From Costus lasius (Eukaryota > Streptophyta > Magnoliopsida > Zingiberales > Costaceae), in contig JANVAS020000222.1 in assembly GCA_027563935.2 (NCBI GenBank), forward strand, positions 3,286,001-3,350,000: 64,000 bases of DNA. The letters are read 5' to 3'. The notes under the pieces were generated by a model. It saw only the letters and a program-made list of their open reading frames with translations. It was not told the DNA's origin and searched no databases. Positions 44,105 to 56,554 of this stretch are shown in pieces (within the stretch, counting starts at the first letter, position 1; every line of letters starts with the position of its first letter). The translations under genes were made by a program, and so were the position numbers.

Positions 44105-45562
44105 TCTGATCAGACCATCTGACAGCCTAGATGGGTTGACTAGATAGCACCTGTGCGCAAGCACGAGGTGGCTATAGGTCGACTGCATCCAAGGCGTGTA
44201 GCGAGGTCTGGTTGAGACAACTTCTGAACACACTTGAGTTAGGCCCGGGGTCACACCCGCTTGCCAAAACTCATGATGGTGGTTCAGCCCTTGGCGCATG
44301 CATGGTTGACCATTAGGTCAACTCGGGTCAGTTAGGACTCGGTGCATGCAAGGGGAAAGGATCTAACTAGATGGATGAGTGGATCCCCATCAATGGACCA
44401 TTGTAAGGTTATAGGGCTCATAAGGAAATTAAAATTGATGCCATGGGTTTTTCAAAATTTTAATTTCATGAATGGATCACATGTTGATTGATGCCTATGC
44501 TTGTTTATTTAATCTTATGTGGGTTGCCCTAATGTGTGCTGTGCTGGGGCCTGCGTGCCTGGTAAATTATAAGTTAATATTATTGTGATCTGCGAATCAC
44601 TTTTTCATTAATTTATTGTATAATTGACCTGCGAGTCAAAGCTTGTCTAGATAGATCAAATTGTGTTTGATTAGACAAGAGCACAAAGGCACACATCCAA
44701 GAGGGGCATTCACCTGGTGGTGCACCTGAGGTGCTCTTGGCGCTAGGGCACTGGGTTGGACCAGATGAGATGCAATGGAGCTCAAGTGAAGACTTAAGTA
44801 AAATTAAGGTCTTACTAGGGTTCATGGGCTTTTTACCACATAAGATCATGCTTTCTATTTATTATTTAAATAATTAGAATTTCATGTTTATGTTTATCTT
44901 CTGCTATAGCCATAGAATATGCCTGATAGTAAGAAGATAAAAAGACCGTTAAAATCCAACGCTAATATATCAAGCTCGTAAGCCTTCTGACGCGAAACCT
45001 CACCGTTCTGACTATCGTTGGAGCCGTGTTGAACCCACTCAGTGGGCACGTCCATCTATCTTCAGACGGTGCTGGATTACACCTGCGTGTTACAGAGCAG
45101 GGATTTATCCCTTCTCGTTGCTCAGCATAGCACGTGGTGGTCCAGGGAGTAGGTCAGGTCAGCTTGACCATGTAGTCTACATATGTGGCGCATATGGTAG
45201 CACATGGAGGCAGCCATCTGTGGGATCAGAGACTGTGTTGTACCAACTCAGTTGGCACAGTCTGCTGGATTGCCCAGATGAAGGGGAATCGCACGGGTTG
45301 GCGATTGGCTGGGACAGCCTACCAGAAATTAGTGCTTGTCATCTCTGTGCATCTTATCTCGCCTGAGCGGGACGCGGAGACCAAGTATGAAATCTGGATC
45401 CCATCTCACTAAAAGAGTGTTACTCTTTCGGACTGTTTACTGGATTTTTCAGTCAGACAAAATAGTGAGAAAAGAATCTTTCTTAAGTCCTGGATTGATT
45501 CTGAACATTGATACTAACCTTGCTGTTCTTGCTTGTTGTAGATTCCTGCAGCAACGAACACC
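44105..45562 (+). other. leader of element G with conserved hairpins
   Basis: No credible ORF. Set 2 hairpins, 5' to 3': 44548-44559 (GGC-CTGCGT-GCC), 44585-44600 (GTGAT-CTGCGA-ATCAC), 44624-44639 (TTGAC-CTGCGA-GTCAA) and 45079-45090 (ACAC-CTGC-GTGT). Set 1: 45034-45046 (CCCAC-TCA-GTGGG), 45243-45255 (CCAAC-TCA-GTTGG) and 45357-45372 (TCTCGC-CTGA-GCGGGA). Gag begins at 45563. Confidence 0.72.
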
Positions 45563-48500
45563 ATGAGCTTCAATGTGCGATCCCTACTGGAAAGGGAGAA
45601 GTTTGCTGGGCCGAACTTCTCTGACTGGTTTGGACACCTTAAGATCGTTCTTAAGGCAGAGAGGAAACTGTATGTCCTCGAGACGGCGATACCGCCGCAG
45701 CCCGCTCCGAACGCCGCAAGGGCGGTTCGGGATGCCTACGAAAAGCACGTCAATGATAGCATTGATGTCGCTTGCCTGATGCTAGCGTCTATGACGCCAC
45801 CGCTGCAGCGTCAGCATGAGGATATGTCGGCTATAGAGATTATAGCGAACCTCAAGATGCTGTATGCTGCACAGGCGAGGACTGAGCGCTATAATCTGAC
45901 GAAGCTCTTCTTTCAGAGCAAACTGGCTGAAGGGAGCCCAGTGGGAGCTCACGTGCTCAAGATGATTGGGCACAAGGAGGCTCTAGAGAAACTGGGGCAT
46001 ACCATCAACCAGGAGCTTGCTGTGGATATTATTCTGCAGTCTCTCCCGCCTTCTTTCGATGCGTTCATCATTAACTTTAATATGAACAAAATCGATTGTA
46101 CGCCGGCAGAGCTGCTGAATATGCTCTTGACTACTGAGGAAACTCTGAAGGGTAAGCCTTCAACCTCTGTCTTGATGGTTCCTTCTAGGAACAAGAAGAA
46201 GGGGAAGAAGGGCAGGGCCCCTGTCAAGATTACAGCAAGGCTCTGAAACAGAAGGTGAAGCGGTCGAAGGATAACAGGTGTTTCCACTGTGGCCAGCTGG
46301 GTCACTGGAAAAAGGACTGCAAAGCGCTCCAAGGAGATAAGAGGGGAAGCATTGCTTCTGGCTCAGGTATATACGTGACGGAAGTCATGGTTTCATCTTC
46401 TTCTATATCATGGGTGTTGGACACTGCATGTGGAGTTCACATTTGTTCAAATGTGCAGGAACTCAAGAGAAGAAGGCAGGTGGGACAGCATGAGGTAGAC
46501 CTACGAGTTGGAAACGGGGCACGGGTTGCTGCTGTTGCTGTAGGAGACTATTTCATTTCTTTACCATCTGGCATTGTATTGGAATTAAACAATTGTTATT
46601 TTGTACCCAGTATTACCAAGAATATTATCTCTATTCCTGCTCTTGTCAGGAAAGGATTTGCCTTTGAATGCAAGATTTCAAAGTGTGTTTTAACTTATGA
46701 TAATATTGTGTATGCGACTGGTTCAATTAACAATGGGTTATTCATGTTGGACATGGAACATTCTATACAAAACATTGATAACAAGAAAGCCAAGTATGCT
46801 GATCACAGCACCTTGCTATGGCATAGTCGTTTAGGCCATATTAACAAGAAACGCATTAAGCGGTTGCATGATCATGGACTGCTGGGATCATTCTCCTGTG
46901 AGGAGATTGATACATGCAAAGCTTGTTTGATGGGTAAAATGACGAAGTCACCTTTTCCTCATAAAGGTCAAAGGGCTTCAGGTTGACTTGACCTTATACA
47001 CAGTGATGTGTGTGGGCCATTTAGTAAACATGCCAGAGGTGGCTATCAGTACTTCATTACCTTTACTGATGATTTCAGTAGGTATGGGTATGTCTATTTA
47101 ATGAGACATAAAAGTGAATCTTTTGACAAGTTCAAAGAGTTCAAAAATGAAGTACAAAATCAGTTAGGCCGAAATATCAAGGCACTTCGTTCTGATCGAG
47201 GTGGAGAATACCTAAGTCATACGTTTACTGACTATCTGAAGGAGTGTGGGATTATCTCACAGCTCACTCCGCCAGGAACACCGCAGTGGAATGGTGTGTC
47301 CGAGAGGAGAAATAGAACGTTACTTGATATGGTTCGTTCTATGATGAGTCAGGCTACTCTACCGTACTCCTTTTGGGGTTTTGCACTGGAAACAGCTGCA
47401 AAAGTACTAAACCGAGTGCCATCCAAGGCAGTTTCAAAGACGCCATATGAATTATGGTATGGGAAACAGCCTAGCTTGACATTTATCAGGATCTGGGGTT
47501 GCGAGGCTTATGTCAAAAAGCTCGCCTCTGGGAAACTAGAGAGCAGATCTGACAAATGCATCTTTGTCGGTTACCCTAAGGAAACTAAGGGTTATTATTT
47601 CTTCGATCCCAAGGAGAACAAGGTATTTGTTGCTCGGACGGCCATATTTCTTGAGAAGGAATTTCTTCTGCAAGAGGCCAGTGGGAGAGAAATAAAGCTA
47701 GATGAGATTCCAGAAGAAGGACAAAGTAGTCAAGCACAGATGGATGAGCCTGAGCCGGTAGATCAGGTTATTGAACAACCTGAGGCTCAAATATCACGGG
47801 AACCGCGAAGATCGGGAAGGATCCGTCGACAGCCTGAGCGCTATGACGGAGTCTACATCATTGATAATGATGAACCCCTCACTTATGCGGATGCGGTCAG
47901 TGGACCGGAGTCAGCTAGATGGCTTGAAGCTATGCGAGCCGAAATGGACTCCATGTCAGATAACCAAGTCTGGGATTTGGTTGATCCGCCTCCGGGAGTA
48001 ATCCCTATAGGCTGTAAATGGATCTTCAAGAAGAAGATTGACATGGATGGTAACGTGGTTACCTATAAAGGCAGGCTAGTTGCGAAAGGTTTCAAACAAA
48101 TCTACGGGATAGATTATGATGAAACTTTCTCACCTGTAGCCATGTTTAAGTCTATTCGGATTCTTTTCGCGATAGCTGCATATTATGATTATGAGATCTG
48201 GCAGATGGATGTGAAGACAGCTTTCCTTAATGGAAATCTGGATGAGGATGTGTTTATGACACAACCTGAGGGTTTCACTAATCCAGCAGATCGGCATAAA
48301 ATATGCAAGTTAAAGAAGTCCATTTATGGACTGAAACAAGCATCAAGAAGCTGGAATATTCGTTTTGATGAATCAATCTCTGAGTTTGGTTTCATCAAGA
48401 ACGAGGATGACCCGTGTGTATATAAGAGGTTTAGTGGGAGCGTAATTACATTCCTAATCCTCTACGTCGATGATATCTTGATCATTGGAAATGATATTCC

Positions 48501-49446
48501 TGAACTGCATGCGGTTAAAGCATGGTTAGGAAAATGTTTCCAGATGAAAGATCTAGGAGAAGCAGCCTATGTGTTAGGTGTGAAGATCTACCGGGATAGA
48601 TCTAAGAGGCTTCTCGGGTTGTGCCAGAGTACTTACATCGATAAGGTCCTGGAGAGATTCCATTTAGAGAATTCTAAACGTGGATATCTTCCAGTCAGAC
48701 ATGGTCTGAATCTTTCGAAGAGTCAGTGTCCACAAACACAGACTGAGAAAGATGAAATGGACAATACGCCTTATGCTTCGGCTATTGGGTCCATCATGTA
48801 TGCGATGTTGTGTACTCGCCCAGACGTCGCTTACGGGTTAAGCGTGACCAGTCGATTCCAAAGTAATCCAGGTTTGGCGCACTGGATTGCGGTCAAGAAC
48901 ATTTTAAAATATCTGCGGAGGACCAAAGATATGTTCTTGATATATGGTGGTCAGGAAGAACTCAGTATAGAGGGATATACTGACGCTTCGTTCCAGTCGG
49001 ACCAGGATGATTTCCGATCGCAATCAGGCTATGTTTTTAGCTTGAATGGTGGAGCAGTGGTGTGGAAGAGTTTCAAACAGTCAACTGTTGCTGATTCCAC
49101 AACAGAAGCCGAGTATGTTGCAGCCTCGGAAGCATCCAAGGAGGCAGTGTGGATTCGTAAGTTCGTGAGAGAACTTGGTGTCGTTCCTTCGAGTGCAGAT
49201 CCTTTGGTTATCTTCTGTGATAACACTGGAGCAATCGCACAAGCAAAGGAACCACGGTCGCACCAGAAGTCCAAGCACATACAGAGACGGTTTCACTTGA
49301 TCCGGGAGATCATTGATCGAGGCGAGATCAAAATATGCAAGGTTCATACAGATGACAATCTGGCAGACCCACTTACCAAGCCTCTGGCGCAGCAGAAGCA
49401 TGAGAAGCACTGTAATAATATGGGTTTGAGATTTCTCAACCATTAG
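45563..49446 (+). pseudogene. Copia gag-pol polyprotein of element G, frameshift and one stop
   Basis: Starts MSFNVRSLLE as in C. One A is missing near 46228 (after KKGRAPVK), which shifts the frame and ends Gag at 46246; the right frame resumes with the CCHC knuckle (CFHCGQLGHWKKDC, from about 46278). A TGA at 46984-46986, within the pre-integrase/integrase part, stands where relatives have Leu TTA. From 47008 to 49446 the frame is open: integrase core, RT (YVDD near 48470) and RNase H to RFLNH. Otherwise very close to C. Confidence 0.94.
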
Positions 49447-49466
49447 ATTAAGTGCAAGTGGGAGAT

Positions 49467-51168
49467 TGTTGGGGTATGCCCTTAAGGCTAATGTTTGAGG
49501 CCTTTGGGATTGTAAAAGTATCATGTAATAAACTCTTGTGTTTATAAAGGCATGGTTGTTATTCAGATTGTTACCTTGTCTGCTGTAATAAGTGTACTTC
49601 TGAATAATGTCTCAAAGCTGTTCAGCTAGGCTGACAGGCTATAAGTCCTTAGTCGAGATATCTTGGTGAACTGAGACAGCCTTGATATGATTGAGACTAA
49701 TATGAGTGCTAATCTTATAGGATGCTTCGAGCATGGGATAAGATGTAGACTCATAGGTACATTGGATGTACTGGACAGACCCTACTGGGATATTCCATTG
49801 CTTGTCACGATGTGAATGATCCCTGTAAGCAGCAAGTGGCACATGTCCTCTGACTTGAGATCACTTGTGTTTCTAAATGATGATTGTCATTGTATTGAGG
49901 TAGTTCAATATCATTTGAAACATAATGATTATAGACTATCTTGGATGGTGAGCTTGAGTCAGGTTAGGGCACTTGTGATAGATATAGGATTGCCGTCTCC
50001 TTGTTCAAGGAGTGTGATGTTCTAAGGGGCCCCCCCTATATGAGATGATTGAGGAAGTGTATGGCCATACCCAGATGACTATGTTCATCTGATCTAATCA
50101 TGCTCATCGTATTGGAGTTACAGGCTTGACATGCTTGTCCAATAAGAACGTCCAGTGGCAAAGGATACATGTATGCCTTGTGAGTTTGATTCACACTTGT
50201 GCTATGGTTTGGGAGTAGTCTTGGAAGACTCTTTCCTTTATATCGGGAGACAGTGATGTGTTGCTAGATACCCCTCACTGATCGTGATAACGTAAGTTAT
50301 CGTTACCGACATTTAGAGGAAACCCTCAGGGTCGCACAATTTGGTGATATGGCTTACTTGAGTCAGATCGTATGGACTGAATTCTTTGAGTTCAGATTAG
50401 AGGGATTTAATCTCTGATTGTAAGTGAGATCTGGTCTGATCATGTTTGATTGATTAGGACTTGAGATCGGTAAGCTTCGATCGAGAGAGATGATGCTAGA
50501 TCGAAGAGATCAGGGGCATCAGGAGATGAATGGTTAGATCATGAGCCTTGGGGTTCGATTTGGTCTAGACCAAGTGGCTTGAGCTATTTCGGTTTGGTTT
50601 GAAGAACCAAAGTCGATTTGACGTTATTGGATTGAACCGGTTCACAAAGGTGAACGCTTGGTTCAATGTCAATAGGCGTTTTAGGGTTGGCTTAAACGCA
50701 TGGCTTGATTGTCTTCCATTTATGGTAAGTAATCAAACCGGTTTTTGCTCCAACGCCAAAAACGCATATGCGTTTTGCTCTTTGCTTCAACGCCTAGCTC
50801 TTTGGTTGGGCGATCGGAAAAAGAGAGGAGCTTTGGCAAGAGGAGCTCTCGGCCAAGAGGGAATCATCTCATCACCCCCCTTTCCATTCGACAAAAGAAA
50901 AGCTTGGGTGTCTTGCTAGCACAAGGGACCGCAAGGAGTAAGCATCTTCATCTTGTGTGTGAACTTGTGGAGGAGATCTAATTTGTTCTCTTCATCCAAG
51001 CCGACTTCCAAGCATATGGCGTTGGTATGAATTTCCCTCTCAATCTATTCAATCGGTTATAGTTGAACATATGGCATGCAAATGATCTTAAACCCTTGCT
51101 TCCGCTAGCATATTTTTCATTAGCGCCATGACTAGGGTTTTTGCCCCCCATTTTAAGGGGTTTCTTCA
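49467..51168 (+). repeat. 3' LTR of element G (second copy of F)
   Basis: 1702 bp, starts TGTTGGGG after the PPT and ends TTTCTTCA. It differs from F by one extra C in a C run and at least one substitution (49888). Palindrome at 50059-50070. Followed by GTCTT. Confidence 0.95.
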
Positions 51169-51173
51169 GTCTT

Positions 51174-52977
51174 TCTAGAGAAAGAATTTCTCATGAAAGA
51201 AGTTAGTGGGAGGAAGTTTGACTTGGATGAGGTCCAAGTGCAAGCACAAGACAAAGAGATGGAATCTGAGCCACCTGCACAGGTTGCTAGCCAACCTGAG
51301 GCTCAGACACAGGTCCCGCGTAGATCTGGGAGAATTCGTCGTGCACCTGAAAGGTATGGGTCGCTGCCAACCCAACACGATGGGATCTTCATCATTGAAG
51401 ATGAACCCAGAACCTATGATGAGGCGGTCAGTGGACCGGACTCCGAGAGATTGCTTGACGCCATGCGATCCGAGATGGATTCCATGTCGGCTAACCAAGT
51501 CTGGGATTTGGTTGAGCTGCCTGATGGGGTAAAACCCATAGGGTGTAAATGGGTCTTCAAGAGGAAGACAGACATGGATGGCAATATAGTTACCTATAAG
51601 GCTAGACTAGTGGCTAAAGGATTTAAACAAGTCCACGGGGTGGACTATGATGAAACCTTCTCGCCAGTTGCCATGATAAAATCCATTCGGATTCTGCTTG
51701 CTATAGCTGCATATCATGACTATGAGATATGGCAGATGGATGTGAAGACAACGTTCCTTAACGGGAAGCTAACTGAGGATGTGTATATGTCACAACCTGA
51801 TGGCTTCATCCATCCTGCAGAGGCTAATAAGGTCTGCAGGCTAAAGAGATCCATTTATGGATTAAAGCAAGCATCTCGAAGTTGGAATCTTCGATTTGAT
51901 GAAGCCGTGAGAGATTATGGCTTTATCAAAAGCGAAGATGACGCCTGTGTATACAGAAAATTCAGTGGGAGCTTGGTGATTTTTCTGGTCTTGTATGTTG
52001 ATGACATACTGCTCATCGAAAACGACATCCCTACTCTTCAAGCTGTGAAGACATGGTTAGGGAAGTGTTTCGAGATGAAAGACTTAGGGGAGGCCGCCTA
52101 TATTTTAGGCATAAGGATCTACCGGGATAGATTCAAGAGGCTCCTCGCCCTTAGTTAGAGTACTTACATTGATAAGGTACTGGAGAGGTTCAACTTGGAG
52201 CAATCCAAGAAAGGATACCTTCCAGTAAGACATGGCCTTACTCTCTCAAAGAGCCAGTGTCCTACAACACAGGCTGAGAGGGATGACATGAGTCGAATTC
52301 CTTATGCTTCAGCAGTAGGATCGATCATGTATGCAATGTTATGTACTAGACCAGATGTGGCATATGCTATAAGCATAACCAGCCAATACCAATCTAATCC
52401 AGGTCTGCAGCACTGGGTGGCTGTAAAGAACATCCTAAAGTATTTGAGAAGAACTAAGGATTTGTTCTTGGTCTATGGGGGACAAGAAGAGCTCAGTATG
52501 CAGGGCTATACTGATGCATCGTTCTAGTCTGACCCTGACGAATGTAGATCGCAGGCCGGCTATGTGTTCAAGATAAATGGAGGCGCTGTATGCTGGAAGA
52601 GCTTCAAGCAATCCACCATAGCAGATTCTACAACCGAGGCAGAGTATGTGGCCGCTTTTGAGGCAGCCAAGGAAGCCGTTTGGATAAGGAAGTTCTTATG
52701 TGATCTTCAGGTGGTCCCTAGTGCAATGGATCCCATTGAACTATACTGTGACAACAATGGAGCAATTGCACAAGCAAAGGAACCACGGTCTCATCAAAGA
52801 TCCAAACACATACTCAGAAGATTTCACCTGATCAGAGAGATCATTGACAGAGGTAATGTCAAGATTAACAGAGTTGACACAGAGAACAATCTGGCAGACC
52901 CATTGACCAAGGCTTTGGCGCAGTAGAAGCATGATGGTCACGCTAGAGATATGGGGATGAGATTCTTCAACTTCTAG
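51174..52977 (+). pseudogene. Copia RT-RNase H part of element D pol, copy 2
   Basis: Duplicate of 39724-41527 with the same three in-frame TAG codons (52156-52158, 52525-52527 and 52924-52926), so the stops predate the duplication. Two substitutions seen: 52185 (G for A) and 52381 (A for G; Gln for Arg in the block SITSQYQSN). RT and RNase H motifs as in copy 1; end at 52977. Confidence 0.93.
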
Positions 52978-52998
52978 GTCTTAGTGCAAGTGGGAGAT

Positions 52999-54923
52999 TG
53001 TTGGTGTATATGCCCTAGGACCTAGTTTTGGTCAACTTATGTACTACTTAACTTTGATATTTATATATCATTCTGGCATTGTCGTTATCTATGTTTGTTT
53101 ACATCTGCGCATATGTACTGACATGATAATGTCCCTGGAGACAGATTGGATCTGTGCTCGAACTATAGTCCCCAGTCAATGTACCTTAGTGGATATGGGA
53201 CAACTATGGTACTTGTGAGACTGGTATGTGGGCTGGTTGGGACGCAGACACATGGGTATATCATTGGAGGATATACTGGATAGACCCGCTATGAGGCTAT
53301 GACTTGGTGTCATGAGTTATCCTCACAAGTGACAGGAGATGCATTGATCCCTTGACTTGAGGTCATTGATCATTCTATATGGTTAGGGACTTGCTTTGAT
53401 ACAACCTAACACCTTGCCGTAGTTGGGAGGTCATAACGGTTGTCATTGAGCATGTCACGACCCATATGAGAAGGTCAATGGATAGACAAAGGATTTGCCC
53501 CTTCCTTAGGGAAGTATGATATCCATGGAGCTCCTCTATGGTTCTATGACTGAGAGTGTATGGCCATACCCAGGTGAGAACCTGTTTTAGTCATAGCCAT
53601 GTGATTGGGTGAAAACAAGTGGTGACACACTTCTCCAATCAGATATCAGTTCGGCAAAGAGACTGTAATGCATCTGTACCTAGTTGCGATGATGGGGATG
53701 TCGATGTCGATATCCATTCCAATGACCTGGGTAGCAGCGATGCACTGCTAGGTGCCACTCACTGCTTGTGGTGACCTTTGGTCAGCACTGCCAGCGTCAG
53801 AGGAACCTACAGGGTCGCACACCTTGATACTTGAGTTCTCGTATTGATCGGGAAGCCTTATGATCAAGTTATTGGATAACTCGGATCTAATTGGGAGATT
53901 TAATCAGCGCCAATGGGCCTGATGATATGGAAGAATGTTATTGGAGCCAAACTTCATTTTTGGCAGGTTGACCCGTATTTGACCATGATTGGTCACATGT
54001 GGATTAGGGTTGCATTGGATTGGATCCAAGTGCTTAATCAACCCATATAATGGAGTTTGGGCTAGCTCATTATCCAATGAGGCCCAATAACAAGTTCTCA
54101 TGAAGAGATAAGAGGCTAAAAGGGTATAATGGGGAGAAGCCCAACCTCATTGGCGCCTAAGGGGTATAATGGGGTTTGGGTGGCAAAATTGCTTCATTAA
54201 GGAAGAAATTGGCGCCTAGCCCTTCTCCCTTGATGGTATGAATGCCTCTAAGGCATGTCTTGGGCTGATATGGTACTTGGGCAATTATGGATAGGTTGAA
54301 TAGAGTTTATGGTAAAGTCTTGGAGACTTTCCTTGTCTCAAACCTCCTCATCCTAGCCCTACACTTGTCATGATCTTGGCCCTTCCCTTAACCGCCTCTT
54401 GCCCTATATATGTGACCCTAGCCGCCCCCTCTTATAATGATCGATCCTTGGAGGCGTGAACACAAGAAGAGGGGCGAGAGCTAGGAGCAAGGGCACAACT
54501 TCCTTCTTCCATTGCCGCAAGCTTCTTCCTCCTTTCCTCTTGGCGCAAGGAGCTATGGTGCTTGGTGGCTTGACTTGGTTGCTTCTTCTCTTGGCGCATC
54601 CTTTCCTCTTGGTGGCGCAAGTGAAGTGGAGCATCTCCTTAAGGCTTGGATCTTCTTCCCGAGGCTAGCACCGGGCATGGAAGAAGAGAACTCAAGAGAT
54701 CCGTGTGTGTGACTGCAGAGGGCGCACACTTGGGCGCCTACATCGGCATCACTCCAAACCGCTCTTAAGGTATTTCCTAACTCATCGTGTCGACTCTCTT
54801 GCTTGCGATCTTCACTGGGTTTTTGGGACTGGCCTGTTTCGGGGACATTCTTCCGCTGTGCAATGTATGTATGTGTGTCTATGACTCTGAAAATTGTAAA
54901 AATGTCCCCGGGGTTTCCCAACA
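52999..54923 (+). repeat. 3' LTR of element D, copy 2
   Basis: 1925 bp, near-identical to 41549-43473, followed by GAACT (54924-54928). Palindrome at 53558-53569, TATA-like box at 54405-54412. Confidence 0.95.
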
Positions 54924-56554
54924 GAACTGAAGCCTTAAACCAAATTACGGTAGGACCGTAATTAATATTACGGTACCGTGGTTTCACTGAACCTACAAAA
55001 CAAATCACGGCACTACCGTAATTTCATAGCACTGCCGTAATTTGAGGTGAATTTTGAACAGAAAGTTTTGCCGATATTACGGTACTGCCATAATCCATAT
55101 TATGGGCTGTAATTTCAGTCCAATTCTGGCCTGAGAGATTTTTGAGAATTATGGCACTGCCATAATGGATATCACGGGCTGTAATCCTGGTCGATTTTTG
55201 TACAAAACAATTTGCAGAAATTACGGTACTACCGTAATCAAAAACACGGCCGTAATTATAACCTAAACTTGTGATTTTCACAGATATTTTTGAAGCTCGA
55301 TTCTTGCGTAGATGATTGTGGATGATCTGGACCATCAATTTGGAATCCAAAAAAAGGGGAAGATTTGTCAGATCGAGGAGGGAAGACACACACAAAAAGC
55401 CATAATTTTCATCCACGTTCAAGAGAGAAATCAAAGTTTTTGCCGTCGCCCTAGGTTTCGCCGCCGGGAAGCATACAGCGTATCTCCGGCCGTGAAATTT
55501 GAGGGGAAGCTGCGCCTAGAGGAGGAGAACATACTCCAGAAGTTACAGAGCGAAAAGAGATCGATCGGAGGAGAAATCAATAAAAGAAGCGTCGCCAGCA
55601 CTGTTCATCGCTCCTTCTAGAGTAAAATTACGATTGTAATTTTTATTACAGCCGTGCTGTTATTTGATTTTTCTCTTTCCTTTTGATTTTTAATCCTTTG
55701 AAACAATGGTTTATTGTAATTCTTCAACTATGCTAGCTTAAACACTTCATGGGACATGGGGTGTAATCCCCTTAATTTCTTATGACTAGATGACTTTTAT
55801 TTCGTCAAGATAATTTTAATATGATAATTCTACTTTGTGACGATTGCCTTTAATTCTCCTTAGATTTATTTTGTTAGCATGATTTAGAGTTTTTGTGATA
55901 AAGACTGAAAAGTTATTTGTGAAAACTTGGAACCCTAAAATTGAATGTTAAGAACTCATCGTAAGAAATTAGGTTTGTTCTTATTTCTTGATTTTAGAAG
56001 TATATTGCCATGTTGATAATCTGAATCTAGGATTGAATTATTGAAATAAATATGATGATACTGTGAGAAATTAAGTATCAGATCGTTGGATAACCTTAAG
56101 TAGAACCTGTGAAAATTATAGTATGAAAGTATGTAGTTTTCACTTGAGATAATTGACTTAGGATTTGGATGCACAAAAGTGATCTTTGAGTTCTTTGTCA
56201 ATGATTTACTTATCTTTAGCATTGAATAAATCCTGTGCGAAAGTAAGGATTGGTTATTTCTAAATTATCTGCGCGAAAGCGAGATGATTTCTTTATTAAG
56301 TAAATTATATCTTTATCATAATAAAATTAGACTGACGACCTCTTATTTAGATTTAGTCATTGAAATTAAGGTGGATGAAACCCTAGTCCTAGTTTCTCTC
56401 TCTGACTTTTTCGCGTAGTTTTTGATAGTTGCTTTCATCATTTTCGATTGCCTAGCTAGTGAGAAATTAATTATTCAGTACTTGACAAACGAGGTCTCTG
56501 TGGTTCGATATCTTAATTATTACTTAGAGTATTCGTGCACTTACGGACACAACA
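54924..56554 (+). repeat. Athila H LTR, last part
   Basis: After GAACT it repeats the palindrome array (54940-55260), then runs on past the duplicated part through a region shared with M (GGAGGAGAAATCAA at 55567-55580, TTACAGCCGTG, GGGACATGGGGT near 55751) to the end CACTTACGGACACAACA at 56554. With the 246 bp at 21889 this gives an LTR of about 1.87 kb. No gene is seen in it. Confidence 0.82.

Larger units (their letters stand above)
44105..51168 (+). mobile_element. Copia element G, 5'-truncated
   Basis: Plus-strand member of the A/B/C family: leader from 44105, gag-pol 45563-49446, PPT 49454-49466, 3' LTR 49467-51168. It lacks the 5' LTR, PBS and about 360 bp of leader (the counterpart of C 16419-16778). 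The missing part was cut at the duplication junction, not by transposition: its right flank is GTCTT (51169-51173) and the RT half of D, exactly as for solo LTR F. Confidence 0.93.
49467..55524. repeat. tandem duplication, copy 2
   Basis: Near-identical second copy of 38018-44074: LTR, D RT half, D 3' LTR, Athila H LTR. At its right end it continues smoothly into the rest of the H LTR, so copy 2 carries the original right flank and copy 1 the junction. Confidence 0.95.
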
